Origin: Mesotaenium endlicherianum
Taxonomy: Eukaryota; Streptophyta; Zygnematophyceae; Zygnematales; Mesotaeniaceae
DNA length: 44,297 nt
Direction: 5' to 3'
Assembly (NCBI GenBank): GCA_009602735.1
Contig: WELA01006783.1
Span: 183,654 to 227,950, forward strand
The translations under genes were made by a program, and so were the position numbers. The number at the start of each line of letters is the position of its first letter. Position 1 is the first letter of the stretch. The notes under the pieces are model-generated. The model was not told where the DNA came from and did not search any database. It saw only the letters and a list, made by a program, of their open reading frames with translations. Shown one piece after another: positions 19,883 to 31,404 of the stretch.

Positions 19883-20783
19883 CTGCAAGAAGAATAGTAC
19901 AAACTCTTCCCTCCCAAGTTGCTGTACCACTACGGGGTGATGTCTGCAGCCAGCCAGCCACACGGGCAAGGCCACGACAGATAAATAATAGCGTGACAGG
20001 AAGCAGAGCAAGGACAGAGACACAGCAGTCTGGCAAATACCAAATGGTCACTTCAACGCCCACAACCTATATATAGTAACTAAGGCATGTTAATTATATG
20101 TCCAATTACATTGTGCACACAAAGAGGCCCATGTTATCTAATAATTGGTTGAAAAGTCGAACGGAGTGAAGCAACCCTGCAAGGTGCCAAGTGTGCAAGC
20201 CAAGAGGGGGCAGCGAGACGTACATGAAATCGGATAGCAGGGGGTGTAAACGGATTTCGAGGTGTTGAAGATCCTACCGCGACCGGTTCCATTGATGATG
20301 ACACGTCCTGTGGAGTGCCATGACCGAGGCCCATTGCAAATTGCTGCTGTTGGATAGGTGGCCAAACACTACTTTGCATCTCTAGCTGTGAGTTCATGCT
20401 GAATTGCACAGGAAAGGTAGGTGTTGTCATGTTGAACACTCCTCTCGAAAGGCGGGGGTGAAGTTGAGAGAAATTCGGAGAAAAAAACTGATGGTGTAGC
20501 TGATGTTGATTACGCGCAAGGATTGGGTGAGGAAGAGATGTACGAGAGGACAAGGGGGCAGGAATACCTTCTACAGACCTATAAGGAGGAGGACTCCTGA
20601 CCTCAGAAGGAGGCCTGGGATGTGGGGCTGCCATAGTGGAGGGCAAATGGTGATTCTTGGGAACAGGCTGCAGTTATAAGCGACATGGCTGCTGCGTGCT
20701 GAAATCAAAATTAATAACAAGAATCTAACATTTGAATAGAGAAGGGAGAGAAGAGGACAGGACGGAAATGCTAGCCACCGGCT

Positions 20784-21340
20784 AAATCAAAATTGACGCC
20801 CAACCCAAACTTTTGGGCGTCAAGCAACGACAGGCGCAAGATGCAAAAAAATGAGACAGTGGAAGGCGTGTAAGGAAAAACCATTGCTACCCACCGAAAC
20901 AAGGCGATTCTTTGAGATTTCAAACTCGGCGCGCACGAGCGATAGATTGCTTGTTCACGCATGTCGCGCCCTCTCCGCCAATGAGAAGCAAATGTTTTTG
21001 TAGAGTCGTTGTGCTTGATGTCAGATATAATTTTTTACGGTGGTCCGTCCCAAGACCCGAGTCTTCTCGTCCAGAGTTCGTGGAGAGAATCTATGCGCGA
21101 GGTGTCGAGGAAATTGTCGGCCCGAAGCTGGCCTGACCCTACCGTAGGCGGCACACACTGTAGCACTATGGAACTCGTTCTCTATCATTTCCAAGATGCG
21201 AGTCTTCACGAGAATTCATGACGCCATCGATTTTCCATAAAACGGCTCATGAGAGACGTCGATCCTCTCATCGGAGCAAAAACTTGACTGAATCTTAGAA
21301 ATCTTACAAATTCTACAAATTTGCTCTCAATTTGCACTGT
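20784..21340 (+). repeat. Left arm of large inverted repeat, Harbinger promoter DNA
   Basis: This arm matches 8005-8560 of R1 in the same direction and 22102-22665 in reverse. It starts AAATCAAAATTGACGCCCAAC and passes through CAAGATGCGAGTC and GAGAGACGTCGATCCTCTCATC before ending TTGCACTGT. In R2 it lies where the transposase promoter should be, but no transposase follows. Confidence 0.85.
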
Positions 21341-22101
21341 AAGTAGGTATAAGGTCCAAATAGCAATTATGCTGCGTCAGAGCTTGGTGGCAAAACAAAT
21401 TTGAAATAAGATTTAGGCCGTAATAGGACCGTGAAGGATGTTCAGTGACGAATGCAGACGGGTGCCATGTCAAATGGACTTGCATGATACTGCCGACAAT
21501 TTCAGTGAATAAAACAAACAAATCAGAAAAACTGACAGTAAAATGTCAGACTCAGTCACGTGCCTGACAATCGGAAAACAAAGGTTGTACTTGTAAACAA
21601 GCATTAACCAATGAGCAAGCCGAAAAGTTTTTAGATTTCAAGAATGGCGCGGCCTCAACAATGCCACAACATGTCATCGAGGAAAGTCCTTAATGTGTGA
21701 CCCATAGCCTATCGTGTGGCCATTTTCTGGTTTAAGGACTTCGACCGGTTTCTCCCTCAAACTGCTTTTAACAACCCGGCACAACGACGTGCATATACCG
21801 TAAGAGGCAATTAAAGGCCACCATGACTTTGCCACATCTTCTGAAAGGACGGCATAGAACTCGCTGAATGTGTACGAACATATCACCATGGAAAAATAAG
21901 ATGCCGCTGACAGCCAGTGCAGCGCGGGAAAGGTTCCGTGATGAATTAGGGAACGTTATACTCCACCGAGACGCTCTAATGGGACTGCACCCTTACATCA
22001 AACACGAAAACTCTATGGAACTTCTTCTCCTCATTAGCGGACAGGCGCGTCATGCGTGAACACAAATCTATCGCACGTGCGCGCCAAAGTTTGGAAATCT
22101 C
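21341..22101. other. Spacer of the inverted repeat
   Basis: The spacer is about 760 bp. Its last 80 bp (about 22020-22098) are a degenerate direct copy of 22450-22535, with CTTCTTCTCCTCAT...GCGGACAGG and TCTATCGCACGTGCGCGCC. Open stretches occur on both strands (21674-21889 minus, 21901-22059 plus), but I recognise neither product. Confidence 0.55.
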
Positions 22102-22665
22102 ACAGTGCATTTGCATTAAGAGCAAACTTCAAAGATTTCAAAGATTTCTAAGATTTCAGTCCATTTTTTGCTCCGATGAGAGGATCGACGTCTCTCATGA
22201 GCCGTTTTATTGAGAATGGATGGCGTCATGAATTCTCGTGAAGATTCGCATCTTGGAAACAACAGTGAACAAGTCCATAGTGCTACAGGGCGTGCCGCCT
22301 ACAATAGGGTCGGGAAAGCATTCGGGCCGACAATTTCCTCGACACCTTGAGCATAGATTCTTTCTACGAACTTTGGACGAGAAGACTCGGGTCTTCGGAC
22401 GAACCACCGTAAAAACTTCAATTTTACATCAAAGATGACGACTCTACAAAAACTTCTTCTTCTCATCGGCGGACAGGGCGTGACATGTGTGAACAGTGCA
22501 ATCTATCGCTCGTGCGCGCCGGAGTTTGAAATCTCGAAGAATCGCCTTGTTTCGGTAAGTGGCGATGGTTCTTTCTTACACGCCTTCCATTGTCTCATTT
22601 TTTGCATCTTGCGCCTGTCGTTGCTTGACGCCAAAAAATTTGAGTTGGGCGTCAATTTTGATTTT
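22102..22665 (-). repeat. Right arm of large inverted repeat
   Basis: The reverse complement follows the left arm (20784-21340) and R1 8005-8560 along its length. At its outer edge (22666-22730) it joins DNA matching R1 8890-8945, the start of the transposase gene including CCAATGGCC, so promoter pieces are in an order not seen in R1. Confidence 0.85.
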
Positions 22666-22741
22666 GCTCTTTGGCCATTGGAAGGCAGTGAAGAGAGAGG
22701 ATCGACAGAGGGCGATGGTGAAATGTAGATTTAATTTTCAA

Positions 22742-23970
22742 TTAAATCTAAATTTGACAAGCTCGAAATTGAATTAATGAAAAAAAGGCGGTGTTATACA
22801 AGACCGTCTTATCACCGAGCTTGCACATTTGCAAGCTCTTCTCATAATGCACAAGCTGTCGCTGTGCAAATTTCTATCTAAAAATAACTATTTCCAGACT
22901 TCTCTTAGCATGCATGTGCTAAGCAAAGTCAAGAATGCTAACATAACCCACCCAACCCACCCAGAAACTATAATCACACAACTAGAAGTAGAACTAACAA
23001 AACCACACCGGTAGAGATATACACACACACAACAAACAGATTATAGACTATTTAGAAAATAGTCATGAGTTCTCCACAATAAACACCCAACGCAGTAAGT
23101 CTTTGAATGAGTTCTTTAACACACAGATTAGACACAATTAGATAATCCCTAGACACATATGAATACATGAACAAAGATAGAATGTGATTTACTAAACAGC
23201 ATAGAATACAACAGTCCTAAGATGTCCATAAGTCTGAATAAAGAACAGAATAAAAGGAAGAAGAATGATGACACTTAGAGAAATCATGCAGAGACCCTAG
23301 CAGATTCACACACCATTCTGTAAGTGGGGGGGGCTGAAAAAGAGAAAAAAGGGGCCCAGCCCCTCCCTTTTCTACTAATCTAATGTGAAGTTAAGTGATA
23401 TTCAGGTACAACTGATTGAGCCCACAGGGAGGGAAGAACTGCAGATAACCAGCAGGGAGAAGTCATTCTCAGACAAAGTGTGCTGATAAGTGCAAAAGTA
23501 TGAAGCTCCAAAGATGAAGAATATTAGCAGAAGTTAAGAATTTTTAGCTGCCCAGTATGAGCGGCACTAATTAGTGTAGTTGATCATTTTTCTTCTCATA
23601 GCAGCTTGTGCAGTAGAGCGAGAAATGCAGAGATTGTGACAACATGAGAAGAATTTGTGAAAGAGCGGTTAGACAACAGCAGGGTAGTAGAGATGACACT
23701 TTCATGCATAGTAGCATTAGCAAAAGTAAGAAGTAAGAAGTAGCAAGCAGAGAGAGAGGAGAGGAGGCAAAAAACCTTCCTCTTTCGACCCACTGTAGCA
23801 TTCTCCAGCTTCCTTCATCTCTATCTTTTTCCTAATAAAGCCTACTCTTCTATTTTTATACTATATATTCTATATATAATATATATATATGTATATCTCT
23901 TATAACATAAGAATTTAATTCTAAGATAATTTCATTAAGAAAAAGGAGAGCTTGTCAAAATCTAAATTAA
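22742..23970. mobile_element. 1.23-kb AT-rich TIR element inserted in Harbinger DNA
   Basis: The ends are imperfect 23-bp inverted repeats (TTAAATCTAAATTTGACAAGCTC at 22742 and the reverse complement of 23948-23970; TTGACAAGCTC is shared exactly). Both ends begin with TTAA. The flanks are R1-like on both sides: 8770-8890 inverted to the right and 8890-8945 inverted to the left, so this is an insertion into that DNA. The interior is AT-rich, with a hairpin near 22819 (GAGCTTGCA...TGCAAGCTC) and a TA-rich tract near 23860-23895. No transposase is recognisable, so it is non-autonomous and of unknown superfamily. Confidence 0.6.
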
Positions 23971-23971
23971 C

Positions 23972-24085
23972 AGGAGGGAAGGAGGCACGACCTAACCCGG
24001 TAAGTTGTAGCTGCCGTTTAGCTGATTGAAGTATTTCGCCCCCGGAGACATTTTTTTTGGATGCCTTTTGTTGCATACACCCTGA
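23972..24085 (-). repeat. Inverted copy of Harbinger pre-transposase segment
   Basis: The reverse complement matches R1 8770-8890, including CCAAAAAAATGTTTCC-like and CAGCTAAACGGCAGCTACAACTTACC words. Similarity stops near 24085. The following 24086-24587 shows no recognisable gene. Confidence 0.75.
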
Positions 24086-24587
24086 GAACCGTCAAGCGGC
24101 ACTTGGCGATTATTCCAGCCTTCAAGCGGATGGCGCACGATGGCCCGGGCCAATCGAGCAACTGCCCGGCGACAGAACGGTGGCCTACCCACAAATAGGC
24201 AGAAAGCATCTTCTCCAGTTTCCAAACGAGTGGAAATGCTATTTGCAGTACCATCCACCACGAAAGGAGTTAAGTCCCTTTTGTCATCATTTAGAACCTA
24301 CTCGGACACTCCGCCTACCGACTTTAAGTCACAAGGACGAGAGCGACATTCCAGCGAGCAACACTTGGAGTACATGAGTGTAGGTCCCAGGATATGCATC
24401 ACACCCTAGATTGAACAAGCCCATTCATTGTCAGAGATCCGTCCTCCCTCGCTCCGCAAGCCACCTCTATACTTCTTCATCAAGACAGTTTCATGTTCTT
24501 TAAATTCTGGACAACTTTGACCACCTCTCTAGTCTTCCACCGCCTTCAATCCAACAGATTTTGGCCCTCTTCTCTACGTTCATCACG

Positions 24588-27500
24588 ATGCCTTCCGACA
24601 GATTTCCTTGCGAAGTGTGCAGTAAACTTTATATTCGTAGGAGTTTGTACAGGCATAAATGTCGTCCATCCTTCCTCCCCACTTCGAGAAGCCCGGATAA
24701 TACGCATGCTCCTAAAGCCATGAGCCTTCTCCCCAAATCCAGCACGAACCATACTCACCACCTCAACCTCACGCACCATTAGCCTCAGTGGGGCTACAAG
24801 CCAAAAATAGCACTCAACTGCCCCAAGTTCCCTATCCTATTGTCGATGTGGTCAGTCTTACTATAAATGCTACCACACCTATGGATCTTGACATAAGCCC
24901 GCCAGACGCTACTTCTCCTGTCGCTGAGGTCAATGAAGTACACCCACCAGTTCTTGCTTCGATATTGAACGGTCATAGAGTAGAGGACAGTGGGGTTGAG
25001 GTGGTCTGTGAGCCTAATGGAATGGTGTGGACCGTTGAGGACATCAGAAACTACCTCACTAATGCCCTCCCTAGTGCTTTTGTTGTGTTTGGTAACCTTA
25101 CAACGTTGGTGGCTTACGCCATAGACCAGTTGCATGATAATAGGACGGATAGATCTTAGAAAATCAGGTTTAATTCGGAGTTCAGGATTGGCCTTATGAG
25201 TCATGCGGATGCTTCAAAATGCACCCCAAAGCTTCTTAAGAAGAAGCAGGCCATTGTAGAAGAGATCGCTGTGCAAGAAGCACATCTCCCGCAAAGCAAG
25301 CTGAAACTCTTCCTTACGAGTATCACTAAAAGCATCAAGGGAGATCTAGAGGATGAGTCGTTCTGTAGAGACTTGCACTGGAATTCTGAGGTGACCGTCG
25401 ATGGTAAAATAACCGGTATCTACAATTCCCCTTTCATGACCGAGCAACCGTTCTTCAAGGACTACAGCATTAGCTTACACATTGGAAGGACATATATATG
25501 AGCTCAAGTTGGGGAACTACCTTGCGGTCCAGGGTAAGTATTCATGGTAACCATGAAGAACCTCTTACTATTACCCCCCTCAACCGCTTGGCTTCCCTCC
25601 TCTGCAGACTGCCACATCCTTATTTTTAATTATTCTTCATTCTTACTTCCCCTCTTTTTGACTTCCATTTATAACTGTACAACTACGCTTCATATGTAGT
25701 CCCCGAGTGCAATACTCACTTATCTATTTTATCGTCCATCCTTTCCTTCCTCTCATACATTATGCATTGCACCAATGGTGTCAGTCCTTAATCCTTTATT
25801 CAATACTACTCTTTTCCCATTTTTGTGGTTCTGCCCTTCTTGCTTCTCTGATGCCTCACCCTTGTACTCTCTCTGCTACCTGAATTTAGTCATCCTTGTA
25901 TTCACTTGCAGCTTGGTTATTTCTTCCATCCCTCCCTTACGCTCCTCTCCCTCTTCATCTCCCTCCCGCTTCGTATCTCTGTGTTATTGCGTTTTATTGC
26001 GTGTGAGCAGGGTTGGAATGTGAAGAAGTGGTCATCTTGCGGGGCATCTTGTGCTCTGACAGCAGGGTCAAAAACCCAACACCATTCATGAACGTGCAGT
26101 ATCTTGATGCTGCACAAGATGCCTGTGGTCTATTAAGGCCGGGTGAACTCATTCTATCATACAAGTTTTCCAGTTTGGGCACTGATGCAGTTATTGGCCG
26201 ACGCAATGAAGTACAGTGCCCCATCGTAGGTGTAACATGTGGGGACAGGGGTTACGATGTGGGTGGGGTTTTAACTTTTTGGTGTAATAAGCAGCGAGAA
26301 ACGGGTTCTTCCTCACCACGTCCTTTGACACCTGGTGCCTTAGATGCCCGGCCCAACACTATCTTAGAAAAGACAACCCCAGAAACCTGCCAGTAGTTAA
26401 TTTGGCTATTAGCATATTTGCTGATAACTTTGGAGTATACAAAAGAAAAAATAAATCAGTAGCAGGGTATTACTTTCGTACATAAAACCTTGACAGTCAC
26501 GTCATTCCCGACACAAAAAACATTCGTGTGATTTGCTTTGCAGAGGATAAGGCTGTCCCCAATAAAGTTATGGAAGAACTAGTGAAGCGAGACCTATTGC
26601 TATTGGAGTCGGGGGTTAGCATGTTCTTTGCTCCCATGCAACAAGAGTGTCTAGTGAGGGTAAAACCGCAGTTTTGTCCAGATACACCACAAAGGATGAA
26701 AAGCATGCACCTGTTGGGAACGAGTAGTAATTATCCCTGCCCCTGCTATGACATCACAAAGGACGATCTAGACTTCTCGCAGGTCCCTAGGCTAGGAGAC
26801 TTGCGTTCTGCAGAGGTGGCTAGACAAGAAGCATTCATGAGTACTGGCAAGGGGTACACTGGTGTACCAAGTTTGCTAGAAGCCCTACGTCACTTTAATA
26901 GGTTTGTACAGATGGGCCTGATGTGTTCCACCTCATGTGCTTGGGCTTAATCAAGGCGTTGTGCACGTACACTTTTGACAAGTGTAGTTGGAATCCGCAC
27001 GAGATAGAAGCATTTCAATTTAGTGCAGAGAAACTAAATGTGCCTACAGGTCGAGACAAGCTCAATGACCCCATGAAGCACTTCAATACGTATATCGACA
27101 TGATGTTCTTGAGCCTCTTATCTGTCATGCCAACGCTCTTACGGCCTTGGTGCCATCCTTCTGTGAGAATAGGTCATCAGAGGCTCAATTTTAATTTTGA
27201 TACAAAGATGTTTACAAAAAGGGTACAAGTTTTGCAGTTATGGACTTTGCTTCATAAAATAGTCAGTTTAGTATTGGCATCTGAGACTAGCATGGGGGAG
27301 ATTGATGAGTTAGAACGTTTGGTAGTTGACTTCCATGGTCGTTCTGTGGACTGCTGGCCACCGGAGGAGAGGAAGTTGAATGCCGCGAGTCACAACATGC
27401 ATTCCTTAATGCATGTCCCTTCATTCATGAGAATATTTGGACCTTTGAAGCACTTGTGGGCCCAGGAATTTGAGGGAAGACACAAGTATGTGAAGAACGA

Positions 27501-28746
27501 CATCTCGTCGTCGAATAACAAGAACTGTAAGCCTGTGACTCTTTGGCTTCTTAGGAGGTCGTTGGGTAGGGCTATTTTGCTTTCAATACTGGCTGGCACA
27601 GGCCATGCTTCAGACCGTCTAGAGATGGATGCAGAAATTGTGGACGTGTTGAGGAAGAGTGAGGACATCAAGAAACTAGGTGCAGTGGAAGGAGTGACGA
27701 TGGAGTCTGCTGTGCGTGTGGTGAAAAATGACAATGAGGGAGAAAAGATGGAGCTCTACACGTGCACCTCAACTAAGATGAAGCAACAATGCTATGGAGC
27801 CATCCCCAGGAGGTATGTGCACCACACAATGCTTTTTCAACACCCACCTGCTTTCACTAAGGCAGATTATGCCCTCGTCGCCCGCAAGCATGCATCCAGG
27901 TGTCATACCTGTAAGTCCCCACGTATACATACTTAGTAATGAAGGCAGTCATCGTCTTCACTGCTTGTTGTGGGCAGGTTATGAGGTGGTTAGAAGGCTC
28001 TTAGCACAAGGACGTTGGTTGATTTGGGCACCTCTGGTCCTCTCCTGCTGTTGGAGTATGAGAGAATATTCAATGCTGCGAAGCGTTGGCAGCGTTTAGA
28101 CATTAAGAAGGTTACTTCATGGGCATACGAGTGTGAGCAAGCTAAGAAAGGAGCTGACAGCTGCAGTTTCAACGTAGGTGACTACGTCTCTGTTGCATGT
28201 AAGATAGATAGTATAAAAGAGGCCCGTTTGGGTGGTCCAGTATGGATTGGAAAAATCACTGGTATATTTGCCCACAACCTACAAGGCTCAGATGCTGTTA
28301 TGTGGGCAAAAGTAAGGGTGTACAGGAGAGTAATGAGTGTTGACCTCATCCCAAAGTTTGACAAGTATACTCTACACCCGGTTGTTAGTCCACTCCAACA
28401 AGAGGTTGTCACACCCATGTGTGTAGTCATATCCCAAGTCCAGTTAATCCACTATTGCTGGCGTAATACAAGGGTTCCCGCCTACGTAGTTAAGGGGAGG
28501 GTAGGGAAAGGAGAAGCCTCGCTGATGAAGTGATCAACGCCCGTACATCTTGTGGGGTGTATAGAATGTGTGCCCACAAGGAGCGAGTAGACAACATGAA
28601 CTGTCAGGAGGCCAGTTGCAAACAGCCTCAAAGAGTTGCAAGAAGTTCATTATGTGGGTGTCAATGACCACTACCTGTTGAACCACTATCAGCCAGGTGC
28701 ACCTGAAGTCAACTCCGTAATTGACTTTGCACAACTTCTGTCCTAG
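24588..28746 (+). pseudogene. Decayed multi-exon transposase-like gene, probably CACTA/EnSpm-related
   Basis: The N-terminus from ATG 24588 has a short Cys/His finger (FPCEVCSKLYIRRSLYRHKC), followed after a shift near 24715 by a Pro/Gln-rich stretch. Splice sites seen are donor 25534 (GTAAGT) with acceptor 26009-26010, acceptor 26542-26543, and donor 27911 (GTAAGT) with acceptor 27976-27977. Motifs are PCPCYDITKDDLD, DVFHLMCLGLIKAL (D-x-x-H...G-x-x-K) and HSLMHVPSFMRIFGPLKHLW followed by EFEGRHKY, which resemble CACTA-type transposase and its C-terminal neighbour domain. The tail has a Cys-rich segment (MCAHKERVDNMNCQ) and ends with FAQLLS at TAG 28744-28746. Faults are TAG 25157-25159 and frame changes near 24715, 25480, 26920 and 28000. 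The family assignment is inference from motif pattern; the coding nature is clear. Confidence 0.55.
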
Positions 28747-29988
28747 TACTTCTTAATGCACCCTCGTGCATGTTGAAATTTAAGGGCTTTCATCATAGTA
28801 CAGGTCAGTTTCTTTGCCTCCATTTATGCTCATATTTTTTAATGGCATTGCTGCTGATCTCCACTCTCATACCTTGGGTTTATTCACGCTATATATAGTC
28901 CCGCACCGTAGCCTTTTTGTGTTGTGGGTGAGAGTGTCCGTCATAGTTATGCTACAACATTTGTCCACGTAGCCTGCATTGCTCTCTAAGCCACATGCCG
29001 TGGCCGTTTTGGTGTGTATATTCCAACGCTCTTCCTGCTACATTCCAACCCCCTACGCTGATCAAACTTGCATGAACGGGGTAGACCCAAGGCCCCCCCC
29101 TAATTCCTTCTTCCTTGTCCTCTCCATAACACATAAGGCGTCTCGTTTATGTCGGTTCATAGGTGGCTGCGCCTGGTCTCTGACATGTGTTGCCTGAAGG
29201 TATTGTATGACCTCAATTCATGTGTGACCATGCTTGTTATGGCTGCCAGTCGTCTGCGTTTCTGCCTGCCTGCCTACATACCCGCTAGCCAGCCCTCCCG
29301 CCGGCCAGCCCGAGCTTGTGCTGCCTCTCAAAGTACTCTTCTCTGTTGGGCGTGCGTGTGTGCGGGCATGTGGGCGGGGGCGTGAGGCGGGGGGGGGGCA
29401 GGGGCGCGCACAACTGTTGATCCTGCCCATCTCCATCCACCGTGTGGGCCACCTCATTCTGCGTGCCGTGCGGTCGATGAGTAAAGCATGCCCCACAAAC
29501 CCTTCTCCATTGCACCCTGTCCCACGCCACTCCTAATAATATCTGCGTAATGCCTCTATGCCGTGCCTGGGGATTTATTTATGCCGCCATTTTTGCTGGC
29601 TTGTGGCCACTGCTACAAGCTTCTGGTGGTCAGGATTTGGCCTCAGGGTATGGTGTCGGGACTCTACCTTGGGGCCCTTTGGCTGCTGCCTTTGTAGAAA
29701 GCGAGGCAGAATGTGTGCATGGCAGATGAATTGCACGCTGGCGCTCTCACGTCTGGCAGCAAGCAGCAGCTCGCTGATGGAGGGACGAGAGGGGGTTTGG
29801 GGCAATCTGTTTGGTCGTCTTTCTCATAGCCTGATGCTTCTAGTAAGCTTGTAGTGCTGCAGATGCTGGCCTACAGCAGGGCTTCTTGCGGGAGGACTAG
29901 CATCGGTGCACTACTGAGTGCACCCCTCACCTCCGGCCCCTCACCACCCCCCTCTCTTGCAACCGTGTCTTTCTGAAACCCTAAATCT
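28747..29988. other. Non-coding stretch between the transposase-like gene and gypsy copy B
   Basis: Mixed composition with G and C runs near 29370-29400. ORFs on both strands are unrecognised. The last bases before the target-site duplication read GAAACCCTAAATCT, close to a plant telomere unit but not an array. Confidence 0.5.
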
Positions 29989-29993
29989 CGCAT
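29989..29993 (+). repeat. Target-site duplication CGCAT, left copy
   Basis: CGCAT precedes the TG of the 5' LTR and recurs at 37271-37275 directly after the last LTR. Five bases is the usual Ty3/gypsy target-site duplication length. Confidence 0.85.
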
Positions 29994-30496
29994 TGTAGTG
30001 ATTTGAGTTATAATAGATTAGTTTGCATATATTTTAATGTTTTCAAATATATTTGGAGTAGTATTGTGTGGATTCAAGTGTGAATAGGTATTCTAGTGAC
30101 TTGGTTCATGTCCTTTGAACCTTCTAAGGCATTTTCACAGTTAGAGGAAGGACCTAGAAGAACTCCATGTGGCAAAAGTCATATGTGCCACTTCTAGGTC
30201 AAAAAGACATGTGTACATTATTCTACAAAGAGGTGGCAAGGTTTGGGATGTGTTGGGTGCCAACACATCAACACACACCTTCCTAGAAATTACTTATGTA
30301 ACAAGTATATAAACAAGAGCTAGAACATAGAAAGACATTCTAGAATCACTCTTGTACGTGCCAAATTTCAGAAATACATTAACTTTCAAGAAGTCATTCC
30401 TCTTTCAAGAAGCTACCACTTGTGTTCAAAGATCCTTGTCTTGAATAGATAAAGTATTCTATTTTACTAAGTACTTTATCTATCTGTTTCACTACA
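29994..30496 (+). repeat. 5' LTR of copy B, 503 bp
   Basis: TGTAGTG...CACTACA ends, the same length as the copy A LTR, and a TATA-like box TATATAAA at 30306-30313. It differs from the terminal LTR (36769-37270) by roughly 20 visible changes. Confidence 0.93.
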
Positions 30497-30497
30497 G

Positions 30498-30509
30498 TGG
30501 TATCGGAGC
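30498..30509 (+). other. Primer binding site of copy B
   Basis: TGGTATCGGAGC, identical to copy A and again one G after the LTR end. Confidence 0.88.
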
Positions 30510-30533
30510 TAGGCACTTTGGTAGCACAAGAAG

Positions 30534-31404
30534 ATGGCCGATCCTCAAGACCAACAGCAAGCTGTCGAAGAAAGCCCTTCCTCTCCAAGAGACGTACCTC
30601 GCATTCCTTGAAGTACCCGAGGAGGACTACGTTCCCTTTGCCGTAACCTTACTTAGAGGAGCAGCATCATCATGGTGGCGTAACTATCAAGCGGCTATAT
30701 ATCCACCTATGGCGCACCCCATGCTCGGCCAAGAGTCCCCACCATCATATGCAAGATGGGCAGATTTTCATGAGGCCCTCAAGAAGCAATTCATGCCCAT
30801 CAATGCGGAGAAGATTGCCCGAGGAAAGCTCCACCATCTCAAGCAAACGACGTCTATTCAAGAGTATACATCTAGATTTCAAGCCCTCACTCTTGAGATC
30901 CCCAACAAGTCTCTCGAGGAGAAGATTGACCGTTACATCTTTGGCCTCAAGCCCAAGGTGGCAAAAGAAGTGGAATTACGCGACTCGACGGACTTTTCAA
31001 AGATCATTGAAGTGGCCCAAAAGATGGATACCTTGGATTTCAAGCACTCCGTGCCTCCATCTTCACGGGTTCCGGCGACGCGGGTGTACGCAGCCCCTTC
31101 CACATCCGAATCTGGACCCACACCCATGGAAATCGGAGTTATTAAAAGGGACCCCGCGGCTGCCCGGAAGAGTGGAAGACCCTCCAATGACACTTATGAT
31201 GCAAGAAACCAGCAAGGAGTGAAAGCAAGACTCTCCCCGGTTGAAAAGAAGCTCTCACGACGGCTGGATTATGCTTTTATTGCAAGGAAAAGGGCCATCG
31301 TGCACTCTCATGCCCCAAAAAATCGTCAAAAAACGGACAGCGCCGGTAGGCCAGGAGCCTACCACCCCAAGACCCACTTCACGAGAAGGCAACACGCCAA
31401 GTGA
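30534..31404 (+). pseudogene. gag: Gag remnant of copy B
   Basis: ATG at 30534 corresponds to the copy A start. At about 30590 the sequence jumps from the gag head to a point matching copy A 590, a loss of about 464 bp that removes the tandem-repeat head and shifts the frame. The rest of gag is open from about 30600 until a one-base loss near 31244 throws the CCHC knuckle out of frame. It cannot make a normal Gag. Confidence 0.88.
31328..31363 (+). promoter_or_regulatory. Frameshift cassette of copy B, conserved sequence
   Basis: The A_AAA_AAC heptamer (31328-31334), 10-nt spacer and 7-bp stem-loop (31345-31363) are identical to copy A. The gag frame upstream is already broken here, so the site is probably not used. 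Confidence 0.6.

Larger units (their letters stand above)
16565..20634 (-). pseudogene. Harbinger accessory gene R2: Myb/SANT-like DNA-binding protein with coiled coil
   Basis: PIF/Harbinger elements carry a second gene whose Myb/SANT-like product helps bring the transposase to DNA and the nucleus. Proposed exons on the minus strand are 20634-20224 (ATG to CAT|GTACGT), 19882-19775, 18893-18783 and 18048-16565 (after CATGCAG). All junctions are phase 0. Exon 1 is Pro/Ser/Gln-rich. The last exon has a trihelix-like region (AFWTYNDKEQLIRIFYEY ... RSRDAVKRKFQKVHGGLK), an Ala/Arg/Glu-rich charged stretch (repeated ARARKEAA), an acidic region and a Met/Gln-rich coiled coil (MEIQRQVVADQ, MEMQMAQQNHY). 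TGA (plus-strand TCA 17653-17655) interrupts the frame in a well-conserved-looking part, and a one-base shift occurs at the A5 run 16972-16976. As read it is a pseudogene. Confidence 0.68.

Noticed and set aside
21674..22059. Possible exons in the inverted-repeat spacer (minus FSEFYAVLSEDVAKSWW; plus SAARERFRDELGNVIL)
   Set aside because: The peptides look protein-like but I recognise no family, and there is no second supporting copy in the window. Left inside the spacer description.
29440..29490. NSUN5-like segment (reads VGHLILRAV on the plus strand)
   Set aside because: The match is very short, opposite in strand to the fragment at 13902, and has no splice edges; probably chance.
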